The notes: generated from the sequence alone by a model not told the origin. A stretch of DNA of 64,000 nucleotides from Gadus chalcogrammus (GCF_026213295.1 NC_079427.1:1491647-1555646), one strand, 5' to 3'. Positions 1 through 26,940 are shown, counted from the stretch's first letter. Program-made: numbers and translations.

Positions 1-13239
<13,239 letters not shown>

Positions 13240-13497
13240 GACGGCGCCGCTGGGGGTGGGGGCGCGGCGGGGCACGGTTGCTGCAGACAGGAAGGGGAGG
13301 AGCCGGGAGGAGGAAGAGAGTCACAGCACCATCAGCAGAGCAACGAGGAAGAGGAAGGGAGATAGGACAGAGAAGGGTGCAAAGGCCCCGAAGACTGATC
13401 CAGCTCAACGTGGGAGAGACGACATGGACACCGATAACCAGTTCAATGCGGATTGGCCTTCAGTTAAATGAACCATCTCCATGCATTGTAGTTTAAC

Positions 13498-13597
13498 NNN
13501 NNNNNNNNNNNNNNNNNNNNNNNNNNNNNNNNNNNNNNNNNNNNNNNNNNNNNNNNNNNNNNNNNNNNNNNNNNNNNNNNNNNNNNNNNNNNNNNNN
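13498..13597. other. Assembly gap (100 N)
   Basis: Exactly 100 unknown bases, the usual placeholder for a gap of unknown size. It lies upstream of the clasrp first coding exon, so a 5' UTR exon or promoter could be missing. Confidence 0.98.
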
Positions 13598-13904
13598 CTG
13601 CATCACTGAATGAACCACACAGACAAAAGAAATGAACTGTTTTCCGATTCCCTGCTTCTGTGAATCGACGCCCCACGCAGACAGAAACCAAGTCATGGAA
13701 TTGGCTTTTTCTATGCGGCCAATTAACCGATTGTGAATTCAATTCACAATCGCTTCATTGAGGGGTTATTGCAGCAAAACACAGAGAAGCCGTCGTCCTC
13801 GCTGGCGTGTACATGGGAACACGCTCATCCCGCCAGGACCAATCCCACTGAGCCAGGGGCGCGTTATGGAACATCAGGCGACCCATTGTTGTCTCTCGCT
13901 GACA

Positions 13905-13909
13905 TAGCC

Positions 13910-13957
<48 letters not shown>

Positions 13958-14915
13958 CCTCCCTGTCTGTCTGTCTGTCTGTCTGTCTGTCCCTCCCTGT
14001 CTGTCTGTCTGTCTCTCTGTCTGTCTGTCTGTCCCTGTCTGTCTCTCCGTCCCCTGTCTGTCTCTCTGTGCCCTGTCTGTCTCTCCGTCCCCTATCTGTC
14101 TCTCTGTCCCCTGTCTGTCTCTCCGTCCCCTGTCTGTCTCTCTGTCCCCTGTCTGTCTGTCTCTCTGTCCCCTGTCTGTCTCTCTGTGCCCTGTCTGTCT
14201 CTCTGTCCCCTGTCTGTCTGTCTCTCTGTCCCCTGTCTGTCTCTCTGTGCCCTGTCTGTCTCTCTGTCCCCTGTCTGTCTGTCTCTCTGTCCCCTGTCTG
14301 TCTCTCTGTGCCCTGTCTGTCTCTCTGTCCCCTGTCTGTCTCTCTGTGCCCTGTCTGTCTCTCTGTCCCTGTCTGTCCCTCCGTCCCCTGTCTGTCTCTC
14401 TGTCCCCTGTCTGTCTCTCTGTCCCTGTCTGTCTCTCCGTCCCTGTCTGTCTGTCTGTCTGTCCCTCCCTGTCTGTCTCTCTGTCCCCTGTCTGTCTCTC
14501 TGTCCCTGTCTGTCTCTCCGTCCCTGTCTGTCTGTCTGTCCCTCCCTGTCTGTCTCTCCGTGCCCTGTCTGTCTCTCTGTGCCCTGTCTGTCTCTCTGTC
14601 CCCTGTCTGTCTGTCTGTCTGTCCCTCCCTGTCTGTCTCTCTGTCCCCTGTCTGTCTCTCTGTGCCCTGTCTGTCTCTCTGTCCCCTGTCTGTCTCTCTG
14701 TCCCCTGTCAGTCTCTCTGTCCCCTGTCAGTCTCTCTGTCCCCTGTCTGTCTCTCTGTCCCTGTCTGTCTGTCCCTGTCTCTCTGTCCCTGTCTGTCTCT
14801 CTGTCCCCTGTCTGTCTCTCTGTCCCCTGTCTGTCTCTCTGTCCCCTGTCTGTCTCTCTGTCCCCTGTCTGTCTCTCTGTCCCTGTCTGTCTGTCCCTGT
14901 CTGTCTGTCCCTCGG
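13905..14915. repeat. 1-kb (CTGT)n / CTGTCTCTCTGTCCC satellite
   Basis: A pyrimidine-rich array starts as pure CTGT and turns into units of 15-23 bp. Open frames of several hundred codons here are Cys-Leu-Ser-Val repeat translations and are not genes. Confidence 0.95.
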
Positions 14916-15127
14916 TGGAGGGGGGGCGTGGCGGTGGGACCGCTCCACATCAAAGGGCCGTGGAGATACAGTGGCCCTCATCACTCACTCCCCCTTCCTC
15001 CCTCCCCCCTTTCTCCCCCCCGCATCCCCCCTGCCCCCCCTGAGCCATTCCGTGCATACCAGCGTTTCAGCGCTGTGTCGTGGCCCCTGAGAGGGAGAGG
15101 GCCCGGGCTCACCCCCCCGGGACACCC

Positions 15128-15147
15128 GCACCCCCCCCCCCCCCCCG

Positions 15148-15184
<37 letters not shown>
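15128..15184. repeat. Poly-C tract
   Basis: An almost pure C run of about 55 bases with one G, followed by four copies of a GGTCACGGAGCGGG unit. Confidence 0.95.
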
Positions 15185-15404
15185 AGGTCACGGAGCGGGG
15201 GTCACGGAGCGGGGGTCACGGAGCGGGGGTCACGGAGTGGGGGTCCCCCTCCGGTCTGCAGGCTCAGGGGGGGCGCGTGCCCAGGTAGGGGGGACCACCG
15301 CCCCCCTCCTCCCCGCCATCACATCCAGCCCGTTGGTTCTTTACATTTAATTCAGGATTTAGGGGGTTCCAAAAACTAGCAGCAAGAGTCGATTCTTCCT
15401 CCAT

Positions 15405-16210
15405 CTCCAAGAGACTCTGAGAGTGAGAGACTCAGAGAGTGAGAGACTCAGAGAGTGAGAGACTCAAGAGAGTGAGAGACTCAAGAGAGTGAGACTCAAG
15501 AGAGTGAGACTCAGAGAGAGAGACTCAGAGTGAGAGACTCAGAGAGAGAGAGACTCAGAGTGAGAGACTCAGAGAGAGAGACTCAAGGAGTGAGAGACTC
15601 AGAGAGAGAGACTCAGAGAGAGAGACTCAAGGAGTGAGAGACTCAAGGAGTGAGAGACTCAGAGTGAGAGACTCAGAGAGAGAGACTCAGAGTGAGAGAC
15701 TCAAGGAGTGAGAGACTCAGAGTGAGAGACTCAGAGAGACAGAGACTCAGAGAGACAGAGACTCAGAGAGTGAGACTCAGAGAGAAAGAGACTCAGAGAG
15801 AGAGACTCAGAGAGTGAGACTCAGAGAGAGAGACTCAGAGTGAGAGACTCAGAGTGAGAGACTCAGAGAGAGAGACTCAGAGTGAGAGACTCAGAGAGAG
15901 AGACTCAGAGAAAGAGACTCAGAGAGAGAGACTCAGAGAGAGAGACTCAGAGAGAGAGACTCAGAGAGAGAGACTCAGAGAGAGAGACTCAGAGAGAGAG
16001 ACTCAGAGAGAGAGACTCAGGGAGAGAGACTCAGAGAGAGAGACTCAGAGAGAGAGACTCAGAGAGAGTGACTCAGAGAGAGAGATCAGAGTGAGTGACT
16101 CAGAGAGAGAGATCAGAGTGTGGGACTCAGGGAGGGAGACTCAGAGAGAGTGACTCAGAGAGAGAGATCAGAGTGTGGGACTCAGAGAGTGAGAGACTCA
16201 GAGTGAGGGA
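15405..16210. repeat. 0.8-kb purine satellite (GAGAGACTCA units)
   Basis: An array of 10-14 bp units with AGAGAGACTCAG as the consensus and AAGGAGTG variants. Unit order drifts along the array. Confidence 0.95.
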
Positions 16211-16299
16211 CTGCTGAATTGTTTTGGTGGGTTCACCAGAACAGAAAAGTGCATTCTTTCACCCACTCTTTCCTCTCACTCCTTTCTCTCCCCACTCCT

Positions 16300-17014
<715 letters not shown>

Positions 17015-17099
17015 TACCAACCCGCTGCACACACAAAGACACCCACTCACACATACTATCTCAAGCCCAATTGACAATCGGAAATTAAATTTTTCCACA

Positions 17100-17640
17100 A
17101 ATTATGATTCTGATAAACATCTGACATCATCCAATGTCTCGTGTTGAGGCTTCCTTCGCCCTGCTAACATCTGATGCAATCAAAATCAATCGATGGAGAT
17201 AAAATATTGAAAGGAAAACGTTATTGTTGAGGCAAAAGGAACATGGCACCTCTGATTCTTCGCACCTACACCTTGTCAAATCCTAAGGGAAGCTTTCACA
17301 AATGTCTTGAAGCCAGCGAACAATCGGAGTCATGCGTAAAGCTTTCCGCTGAAGTCTGACGCTGAGAGATTACATTGGAAACAAACACACATTCACCCGT
17401 AAGCGTGTTTTTTTATGGCGACGCAGCCATTGGAAATGCAAATATCCTCCTACTGGTCTGCTCACCAACAATAGACGATCTGCACGCTGGTTCAGAGAAA
17501 GCGCATTAATCTGCCATCATCTACAACTAGCCTATATTACTGTCCATCAATGACATAATACTGACCCATTTGCAATGCTATAACTAACAGTAGTAGCTTA
17601 ACTAGTTTAAAACTATTTATTTATTTTACGAAATCCGGCC
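17100..17640. other. Unique AT-rich intergenic stretch
   Basis: I see no ORF of weight, repeat or splice structure here. Confidence 0.5.
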
Positions 17641-18371
17641 GCGGAGCTCCTAGCGGCAAAGCCGGGGAGCCGAGCAACAGGTGGCCGTGCGCCGTGGTGC
17701 TAGACCCCGGCGGGGACACAGCATACACGGTGCGGTGGAGGCACCGTTTGGGCACCGGAGGGATGGTTTCACACCACGATTAAGTGTTCAGTTGTTTGAA
17801 AAAGTAGATATCTCTGCCGCGTAAAGAGATGCCCAGAATAGCCGCTAATCGGTGGCTTACCTGCGGTTGCACCGAGAGGGCGCAGAGGAACAGGACGGTA
17901 CGCCGGAGCTGCGCCTCTCCGGGGGCGCTGCTGCCGCGGTCCAGCTGGCCTCTCCTCCCCTGTGGACCGGACCGAGTGGGACCATGCGCTCTTTCTCTCT
18001 CCATCTCCGCGTCTCTACTTCGGGACTGAAGGCGGGCGCATTGAGTCGCACCTTTTAGTCCACTCTCATAAATGCGCAACTCTACGCGCGGAGCCGGTTC
18101 AACGTGTCCGGTGAACGAAAACCATCCCCGTCCTTATCCACTCTGGTTAGTCTTCCCCAGCGAAGGCCCCCCTGGCCGCCGGTGCCTCTCCTCCTCCCCG
18201 CGTGGGGCTGGGTCCAGGGTGGCTCTCCACGGGCGGTAGTCGCACAAACACACGCGCTGAACGCACTCCCCTCGTGCGGTGTTCCTCCTCCTGCGTTAAG
18301 AGGCTTTAGACGTCCAGCCTGCTCGACTTGAACTCTCGATCCCAATTAGCCTTTCGCTCCGCGGTGCCACC

Positions 18372-18464
<93 letters not shown>

Positions 18465-18830
18465 CCCGTCCTCTCGCCTGATCCGCGTGCCACAACAGCT
18501 CCACTAGACTATGTTCCCGGGAGCCCTACCGTCGGATAGTCCGGTGTGTGGAGGATGTGTGTGAGAGGAACCTCCAGCCCGCTGCTCTCTCCCCTCCGCG
18601 ATGAATGCATCTCCCTCTCGTCTCCTCCTCGGAGCGGCTCTTCATTGGTCAGAGTGATCCGTGTCCCCCCGCGGCGGAGGCTTCAGTGTGGGAAACATCC
18701 TCTCACTGGCGGAGAAGGAGCGGGTGGAGGGTGTGTCCCGAGGCTGGAGGAGGGTGTGTCCCGAGGCGGGGAATATCCGTCCTCTCGCTCCCATGCGCGC
18801 GTTAGGTGCGCGCTCCTGTCGGTTTGGTTT
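17640..18830. promoter_or_regulatory. CpG-rich stretch with a possible minus-strand first exon
   Basis: The stretch is GC- and CpG-rich, unlike its AT-richer flanks, and is interrupted by a (GT)n tract at 18373-18463. On the minus strand a consensus donor (CAG|GTAAGC) sits at 17860. The frame upstream of it encodes a hydrophobic LFLCALSV run. Its downstream partner is not clear. Splicing to the clasrp 5' UTR acceptor at 13281 would make it a noncoding clasrp first exon, which is the simplest reading. A separate secreted-protein gene is the alternative. Confidence 0.35.
18373..18463. repeat. (GT)n microsatellite
   Basis: A pure GT run of about 90 bases within the CpG-rich stretch. Confidence 0.97.
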
Positions 18831-19582
18831 CAAATGAACACGAATGTTTGCGCCCTGGGGTTTTCGCTTTGATTATGAGTCGTCCTGACACTTAATGTCT
18901 TTTAATGCTACAAATCTAACTTATGTCTAAACGTGAGATCGTGCGTGTTCATGCGTGTGCGTGCGTGTGTGCGTGTGTGTGCGTGTGTGTTGAGTTGTCA
19001 GTCTTCAGACGTGTTACCGGAAGTTCGGCGAGCCAGAATCACCAGAATTCCTGCTGATTTAAAGCATTGGGCATTGGGCTTTTGGCATATTTGACCAATT
19101 AAGACTCTAATTGCCCTTTTTAAAGCCTTTTTAAGGAAGCTAATTCCGAAGACAATGAAGGTATGGTACAATGAATAACGCTTTGACCAGTGGAAGTGGA
19201 GGAACAATCCTAGAGCTGAATGCGTGGTTTCACTCCACGCAGAACGTCAGCGAGTAGGATGAAAGCGTAGTGGGACGCCTCGTTTAGCATATTGGCGGCT
19301 TTCCCTGCATACTTTCCACCCGTCCGCTCCATGGCTCCTGTGTTGGACTGGAAACCACGGACAATGAAGCATGTTCTTCATGGCATGAATCAAATGGATT
19401 CATGCAAACGTTCTTCCGCTGTTCGTTTCTCCTTCCCCGTACCCTTACTCCGCCGCCGTGTTGCTTAAGAGCTCCCTGGCAACCGGTGCTGGTACCCCAG
19501 CCTGACCCGGGTCCGGACAGACGGCTCTCACAGCCGCTGCTGATCTGCATGCAGCAGCCGTGACCCCGAAGCCAGCTGGCCT

Positions 19583-21345
19583 CCAGCCTCTAGAGTCCAG
19601 TAGAGGAGGTCTGACTGACCCCAGAGACCACTAGAGGAGGTCTGACTGCAGAGACCACTAGAGGAGGTCTGACTCCAGAGAGGAGGTCAGACTCCAGAGA
19701 CCACTAGAGGAGGTCTGACTGACTCCAGAGACTACTAGAGGAGGTCTGACTCCAGAGACCACTAGAGGAGGTCTGACTCCAGAGAGGTCTGACTCCAGAG
19801 ACCACTAGAGGAGGTCTGACTCCAGAGAGGTCTGACTCCAGAGACCACTAGAGGAGGTCTGACTGACTCCAGAGAGGAGGTCTGACTCCAGAGACCACTA
19901 GAGGAGGTCTGACTCCAGAGAGGACGTCAGACTCCAGAGACCACTAGAGGAGGTCTGACTGACTCCAGAGACTACTAGAGGAGGTCTGACTCCAGAGACC
20001 ACTAGAGGAGGTCTGACCCCAGAGACCACTAGAGGAGGTCTGACTCCAGAGACCACTAGAGGAGGTCTGACCCCAGAGAGGTCTGACCCCAGAGACCACT
20101 AGAGGAGGTCTGACTCCAGAGACCACTAGAGGAGGTCTGACCCCAGAGACCACTAGAGGAGGTCTGACTCCAGAGACCAGGACTGACTCCAGAGACCACT
20201 AGAGGAGGTCTGACTCCAGAGACCACTAGAGGAGGTCTGACTCCAGAGACCACTAGAGGAGGTCTGACCCCAGAGACCACTAGAGGAGGTCTGACTCCAG
20301 AGACCACTAGAGGAGGTCTGACCCCAGAGAGGTCTGACCCCAGAGACCACTAGAGGAGGTCTGACTCCAGAGACCACTAGAGGAGGTCTGACCCCAGAGA
20401 CCACTAGAGGAGGTCTGACTCCAGAGACCAGGACTGACTCCAGAGACCACTGGAGGAGGTCTGACTCCAGAGACCACTAGAGGAGGTCTGACTCCAGAGA
20501 GGTCTGACTCCAGAGACCACTAGAGGAGGTCTGACTCCAGAGAGGTCTGACTCCAGAGACCACTAGAGGAGGTCTGACTGACTCCAGAGAGGAGGTCTGA
20601 CTCCAGAGACCACTAGAGGAGGTCTGACTCCAGAGAGGACGTCAGACTCCAGAGACCACTAGAGGAGGTCTGACTGACTCCAGAGACTACTAGAGGAGGT
20701 CTGACTCCAGAGACCACTAGAGGAGGTCTGACCCCAGAGACCACTAGAGGAGGTCTGACTCCAGAGACCACTAGAGGAGGTCTGACCCCAGAGAGGTCTG
20801 ACCCCAGAGACCACTAGAGGAGGTCTGACTCCAGAGACCACTAGAGGAGGTCTGACCCCAGAGACCACTAGAGGAGGTCTGACTCCAGAGACCAGGACTG
20901 ACTCCAGAGACCACTAGAGGAGGTCAGACTCCAGAGACCACTAGAGGAGATCTGACCCCAGAGACCACTAGAGGAGGTCTGGCTCCAGAGACCACTAGAG
21001 GAGGTCTGACTCCAGAGACCACTAGAGGAGGTCTGACTCCAGAGAGGAGGTCTGACCCCAGAGACCACTAGAGGAGGTCTGACCCCAGAGACCACTAGAG
21101 GAGGTCTGACCTCAGAGACCACTAGAGGAGGTCTGACTCCAGAGACCAGGACTGACTCCAGAGACCACTAGAGGAGGTCTGACTCCAGAGACCACTAGAG
21201 GAGGTCTGACCCCAGAGACCACTAGAGGAGGTCTGACCCCAGAGACCACTAGAGGAGGTCTAACTCCAGAGACCACTAGAGGAGGTCTGACCCCAGAGAC
21301 CACTAGAGGAGGTCTGACCCCAGAGACCACTAGAGGAGGTCTGGC
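19583..21345. repeat. 27-bp minisatellite (ACCACTAGAGGAGGTCTGACTCCAGAG type), 1.76 kb
   Basis: Dozens of copies of a unit of about 27 bp with shortened variants. Distinctive variants recur about 715 bp apart, showing a higher-order duplication. The small open frames seen here only translate the repeat. Confidence 0.9.
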
Positions 21346-22239
21346 TCGGGTGCAGCACGCACAACTTTCTGGGGTTTCCCCGATATCTTGTTCTCCCATG
21401 AAGACTCGATCACTGATAAGTATGAACAGGATTTATTTAAATAACGACATGGGAATATTTTGCATGGTAAATCTTTGGCATGAGCCCCGTCACTGATCCA
21501 GGGTGACGTGCGGACTCGGCGTATCCTGCCAGGACTAGCAGGGGCGGAGCCTTCCCCTGGACAAGTAGACTGAGGCCGACCTGGTGGTGGTGGGGTGGAT
21601 GGAGGTGCGTTGAACGAAGACCTGAGCAGCAAAGACATATGTTAGACTACTCTTTATAGAGCAGGTGTAGGCAGGTGATTGGTAGCTGGTGATTGGTGAT
21701 TGGCGGCCAGCCGCGCGTGATTTGAGTCCTCCTGGTAGAACTACCAGCAAGCTTAACATTTCTCCCATGAAGACTCGATCACTGATAAGTATGAACAGGA
21801 TTTATTTAAATAACGACATGGGAATATTTTGCATGGTAAATCTTTGGCATGAGCCCCGTCACTGATCCAGGGTGACGTGCGGACTCGGCGTATCCTGCCA
21901 GGACTAGCAGGGGCGGAGCCTTCCCCAAAAGAGAGGACGTAGGCCTACGCCGGAAATAGGTGATAACTCGGCATGTCCTGCCGGGACTGGCAGGGGCGGA
22001 GCCGACCCCAAAAATAGAATAGCGAAAGGAGGTAATGAGACCATACATACCCGCGTAGAAGAAGTGGACAAGGATCTATACTGCTTCTGGAAGATAAAAG
22101 GCATACCCAATATACGACATATTAAGAGTCAATCATACATACCGTAAAACGATAAGCTTAAAACCGTCAGCGAGATCGATGAATCACGTAAAAGCAGTTG
22201 ACTTGAAATACCTCAGCGAGATCAATTAAAATTTAGAGC

Positions 22240-24090
22240 ACTCTGCAGCTGTTACGCAGCGAGCCACGAGTGCTTTCGTGCTGTACCAACTGCCGTGGTC
22301 GATTCACTCTCCGGGGTCGCTGCGTGACCTGAGTGCTTTCGCGTTGAACCACCGATGTGGTCAACGAACTCACGAGTGCCCTTGATGTGCCACCGACGTG
22401 GTCACGCACTCACCGGTGTTGTTGCAGCAAGTATTGTGAACTTTCATGTTGAACACCGACGTGGTCAACGAAATCACGAGTGCCCTTGATGTGCCACCGA
22501 CGTGGTCACGCACTCACCGGTGTTGCTGCAGCAAATATTGTGTACTTCCGTGTTGAACACCGACGTGTTCAATGAACTCCGAGTGCCCTGCACTTGAGTG
22601 TTTGATATTATGCCACCGACGTGGTAATTAAATTTGCATGTGCCCGAGTTGTGCCCACCGACGTGGTCAACGCACTACCAGGGTTGCTGCAGCGAACGTG
22701 GAGTTCTGAGTTGTACCGCACCGACGTGCGCAACGAACTCACGAGTGCTTGGGTTGTTCCCACCGACGTGGGCAACGCACTCACCGGGGTTGCTGCAACA
22801 AACTAGAGTTCTGAGTTGTACCGCACCGACGTGCGCAACGAACTCACGAGTGCTTGAGTTGTTCCCACCGACGTGAGCAACGCACTCACCGGGGTTACTG
22901 CAGTCAAACCATGAGTATTAGATAACGTGCCACCGACGTGGTCATACTCACGAGTGCCCGAGTTGTTACCACCGACGTGGTCAACGCACTCACCGGGGTT
23001 GCCGCTGCAACCTTGAGTTTTATTTTCCTATGTACGCCACCGACGTGACAGCGAACTCAAGAGTGTTTTCTAGATGATCCACCGACGTGGTCACACTCGC
23101 CGGGGTTGCTGCAGGTTAACCTGAGTTATGAAACCGAATTTTGCTTTATAAATTTAGTACCCGATAACCACCACCGCCGGTAGTTGCAATAGTGTTGCTT
23201 TTGGCAATGAAAATTATGACTAAGTCGTCATCAACAAACCTTTATCGCGTGAGAAAAACGAGACTGGACGCAACGTGGATGCTGGGCATGTGACAATAGC
23301 AGTGATTAAATGCATAGTACAATATAGTTGGCGAATAAAACAAGACTAAAAAGTGTTTTACGAAAATAAGACCGCTAAAATGTCTCTTCATTTTCGTTGA
23401 CCTAAACTAGGCGATAAAGACTTATAACGTTATTTTGTTCGACTGGAACTTCAACTGTTCCAGACATAACATCAATTTTCAACCATTTACCTTATTAAAC
23501 AAAACTACGCACTTGTAACTTCGATAATATCTAAATGGAATTACGATAACACTGGAAAGAGTATGAATGTAACTAAAACTAATAAAAACTAAAATGACAG
23601 CTTGACACAAGACTAGACCAACACTAGAAAGGAAACAGGCCACCAAAAACAGCTATGGTTGCAAACGTGTGAAACCTGTCTTAACCGACGTTAGAGAGCA
23701 TCGTGTGCGCTTGAAGAAAGAACCTTGAATTCTACCGGATGTAGGACGTCGAGTTGTGTTGTACCGCACAGACGTGTGCAACGAACTCACGACTAGTGCC
23801 TGAGTTGTGCCCCAGTTGTGCGTTGACGTGGTCAACGCACTCACCGGGGTTACTGCAGTCAACCATGAGTAATAGATAACGTGCCGCCGACGTGGTCATA
23901 GTCACGAGTGCCCGAGTTGTTACCGCTGCGCTTTGGTCAACGCACTCACCGGGGTCGCCGCTGCGAACCTTGAGTTTTATTTTTTCCATGATATGCCACC
24001 AACGTGACACCGAACTCAAAGAGTGTTTTCTAGATGATCCACCGACGTGGTCGAACTTGCCGGGGTTGCTGCAGGTTAACCTTAAGTTAT
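22240..24090. repeat. Array of short palindromes around CACCGACGTG
   Basis: Two blocks (about 22290-23110 and 23755-24060) contain many copies of a CACCGACGTG core spaced tens of bases apart. Between them run conserved spacers such as caacgcactcaccggggttgctgca. Bases flanking the core change in matching pairs, so the inverted symmetry is kept. No coding frame accounts for the pattern. Confidence 0.6.
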
Positions 24091-24488
24091 ATAGCCGATT
24101 TTGCTTTATGAGTTTAGTACCTGATAACCACCACCACCAGTAGTTGCAAATAGTGTTGCTTTTGACACCGAAAATTATGACTAAATGTCGTCATCAACAA
24201 ACCTTTATCGCGTGAGGAAAACAATGCTGGTCATATGACAATACTATAATTAAATGCGTAGTGCAATGTTGTTGGCGAATACGAACGAGACTGAAAGTGT
24301 TTTTACAAAATAAGACTGCTAAAATGTCTTCATTTCCGTTGACCTAAACTAGGCGATAAACTGTAATAACGTTTTGTCCAAACGGAACTTCAACTGTTTA
24401 AGACATAACATCAATTTTCGACCGTTTACCTTATTTAACAAATCTACGCACTTGTATCTTTGATGATACCTAAACGGAATTTCAATAT

Positions 24489-24870
24489 GTTGCATATTCT
24501 TGAAGAAAGTTGTCCAATCCCGGGATGCTTTTAACTGACTTCATTTATTATAAAGTCGGCATGTTTCGGTAAGGTAACTGAAGCTTAACGGAGGGAATTG
24601 TATCTAACGCGTGAGAGAGGAAAATACCGTGATCTACTTCAAGACCCCGGGCATAGGCCCGGGGTGGCTCTCTGCCGTCTACCTATTGATCTCTGGCCTC
24701 TCGAGTTCGAAACCACCCGCTAGAGAGGACGTCAAGTGGGCGTGGCCTAGTGGGCGTGGCCGGGGTGACGTAAAGGCTTCGGCTCCTTCTATAGTGGAGC
24801 AGCCTTCAATAAGGTTTTGCTCCCCTTGTGGCTATGTGAGGGAAATGCAGCTTCTTAAAATACTTATCAC
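24489..24870. mobile_element. 382-bp insertion with ATAT target duplication
   Basis: The two copies of an internal duplication (around 23160-23740 and 24120-25065) align except for this block, which is absent at the matching empty site near 23540. It is flanked by ATAT at 24485-24488 and 24871-24874. It carries TATAAAG and an AATAAGG-type motif, so a solo LTR is plausible. Confidence 0.4.
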
Positions 24871-25235
24871 ATATCACAAGAAAGAGTATGAACGTGTCTA
24901 AACTAATAAAAACAAAAGTGACACCTTGACACAAAGACTAAGACTAGAATGGAAACAGGCCGCCAAAAACAGCTGTAGTAGCAAACGTGATAAACCTGCC
25001 TTAACCGACGTTAGAGCATCGTGTGCGCTTGAAGAGAGAACCATGAATTCGACCGGATGTAGGATTCGTAAGCTGTGGAAGACCGCCTTCCCAGCCGTTT
25101 GATAGACACGACCGGCAACCCTTGTTCAGCTTTTTAGATGAAAAATGCCTTGCAGAGAAGGTGACATCAGCGAAAGTTAGGCCCCGTGTAGGGGAAAAAG
25201 TCTGAGTAGGAGACATGTACGCATTTGCGCATAAA

Positions 25236-25415
25236 CCCAAGAACGCATAAACCCGAGAACGCATAAACCCGTAAAACGCATGAACCCGTAAAACGCATGA
25301 ACCCGTAGAACGCATGAACCCGTAGAACACATGAACCCGTAGAACACATGAACCCGTAGAACACATGAACCCGTAGAACACATGAACCCGTAGAACACAT
25401 GAACCCGTAGAACGC
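25236..25415. repeat. 17-18 bp tandem repeat (GAACCCGTAGAACACAT type)
   Basis: About ten copies occur in the interior of the LTR-like element. The same flanking sequence (ccccgtgtaggggaaaaagtc) recurs at about 25590 with only two or three repeat copies, so the array has expanded in one of two duplicated segments. Confidence 0.75.
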
Positions 25416-26445
25416 TGTGAGAAACACTGACTCGAGTAATATGTTAAAATAAGGATGAAAACTCCCAGAAAGAGCACACTAATCTATTCAAAATATCGAG
25501 TGAGTTGGAGTGGCCAACACACATAAATAATTGTAATACACCAAAATTGTTAATTGACATACATGGCTAAACAAGCAAATGAAAAATTAAATACCCCGTG
25601 TAGGGGAAAAAGTCTGAGTAAGAGACGTGTACGCATGAACGCATGAACCCGGGAACGCATGAACCCGTAGAACTGAGAAAACACCGTCTCGAGTAATATG
25701 TTAAAATAAGGATGAAATCTCCCAGCTCTGAGAGAGCACACTAATCTTTTTGAGATATCGAGTGCGTTGGAGTGGCCTACACGCGTAAATAATTGTAATA
25801 GGCCTACACCAACATTGTTAACTGTCATACGTAGCTAAACGAGCAAATGAAAAATTAAATACCAACGCGACTGAAACTATTAACAATAAGACTATAAATA
25901 ATAATATAAAATGATACCATAATGTACCCGTTCTTTGTCTTTGGATCTTTTGAATAAATTGAACGATATGTGAATCGCATTGCGAGCAGAGGAACGTGAG
26001 AGTTAGTGAGCAGCAGCTGAACCAATCTAAAAGGCCCTTCGTCAATAAAAACCTTTTAATAATAATCAGTTACCACAGTGCCTAAAACCCATCAACTTCA
26101 TTCATGTTAAAGTGAAGGGAAAAACCTCAGACACAAGGAGTTAACCGAACAGTGCACGGTATAAAGATAATTATGAACCTTTGATTGCGAACGTAGAGTT
26201 CTGTGTTGTACCACACCGACGTGTGCAACGAACTCAACGAATTCAACCGGATGTAAAATCCGTATGCTGTGGAAGACCACCTTCCCAGCCGTTTTGACGC
26301 TGCTTTGTTATCGCAAAACATGGTTATACGTTAACGCCGCCATGCTTTGCCCCACAGAACGCTAGCTGCTACGATAGCGTAAAGCTCGAACAGCGCAGAC
26401 GACTCTGACCAGAGGGCGAACGTACCAGCTTCGACTGGCCATCCC

Positions 26446-26940
26446 TCAGCAAACCATTGCCCTTGGAATAAACCCCCTAACCCAACCGAGGGAGCCGCAA
26501 CCTGAAGCTGGACTGTAGAGCTGTGAGAGAAAATACGCTGCGGGGGCTAACGCGGGGACTGCAGTAGCCATGGTAGCAGGGCACGTGCCAGGTGCGTAGC
26601 CTGTGAAGGCGGAGGAAGCCGAGCCTGATGGTTGCTGGAAGTAGAAAGGCGCCGTGGCGACCGACGACAGCGGGTTGGGGGCCTGGACCCGTCCGGGAGT
26701 TCCGCATGGCGTTTCGACGGCGTCCATCCTGGCGCCAATGCTTTGCACCAACTCGGCGAGGGTTTGTAGAACCAGGCGGATGTCCGTGTTGGGAACTTGT
26801 TGGTGGTGTTGTTGAGGATACCGGGGACCGAAAAGAACGGCTTTCTGCGCTCGCTTGCCGGGACCAGAAGTAGTAGGCCGACCAGCACGAATCCGAAGTT
26901 ATAACCTCTTGGTGTGTATTAACCGACGTAGCAAATAAGC
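26446..26940 (-). pseudogene. Gag-like ORF remnant of the LTR-like element
   Basis: A minus-strand frame stays open for about 150 codons. It has a Gln/His-rich stretch, then a predicted amphipathic helix, then a Pro/Ala/Ser-rich tail, ending at a stop near 26446. The composition and the place just after the 5' LTR-like copy fit a gag N-terminal part. No zinc knuckle or protease follows. I do not recognise the family, and an unrelated transposon ORF is possible. Confidence 0.3.

Noticed and set aside
13733..15350. Open frames of 340-436 codons rich in Cys, Leu, Ser, Val
   Set aside because: Pure consequence of the CTGT/CTGTCTCTCTGTCCC array, open in all three frames.
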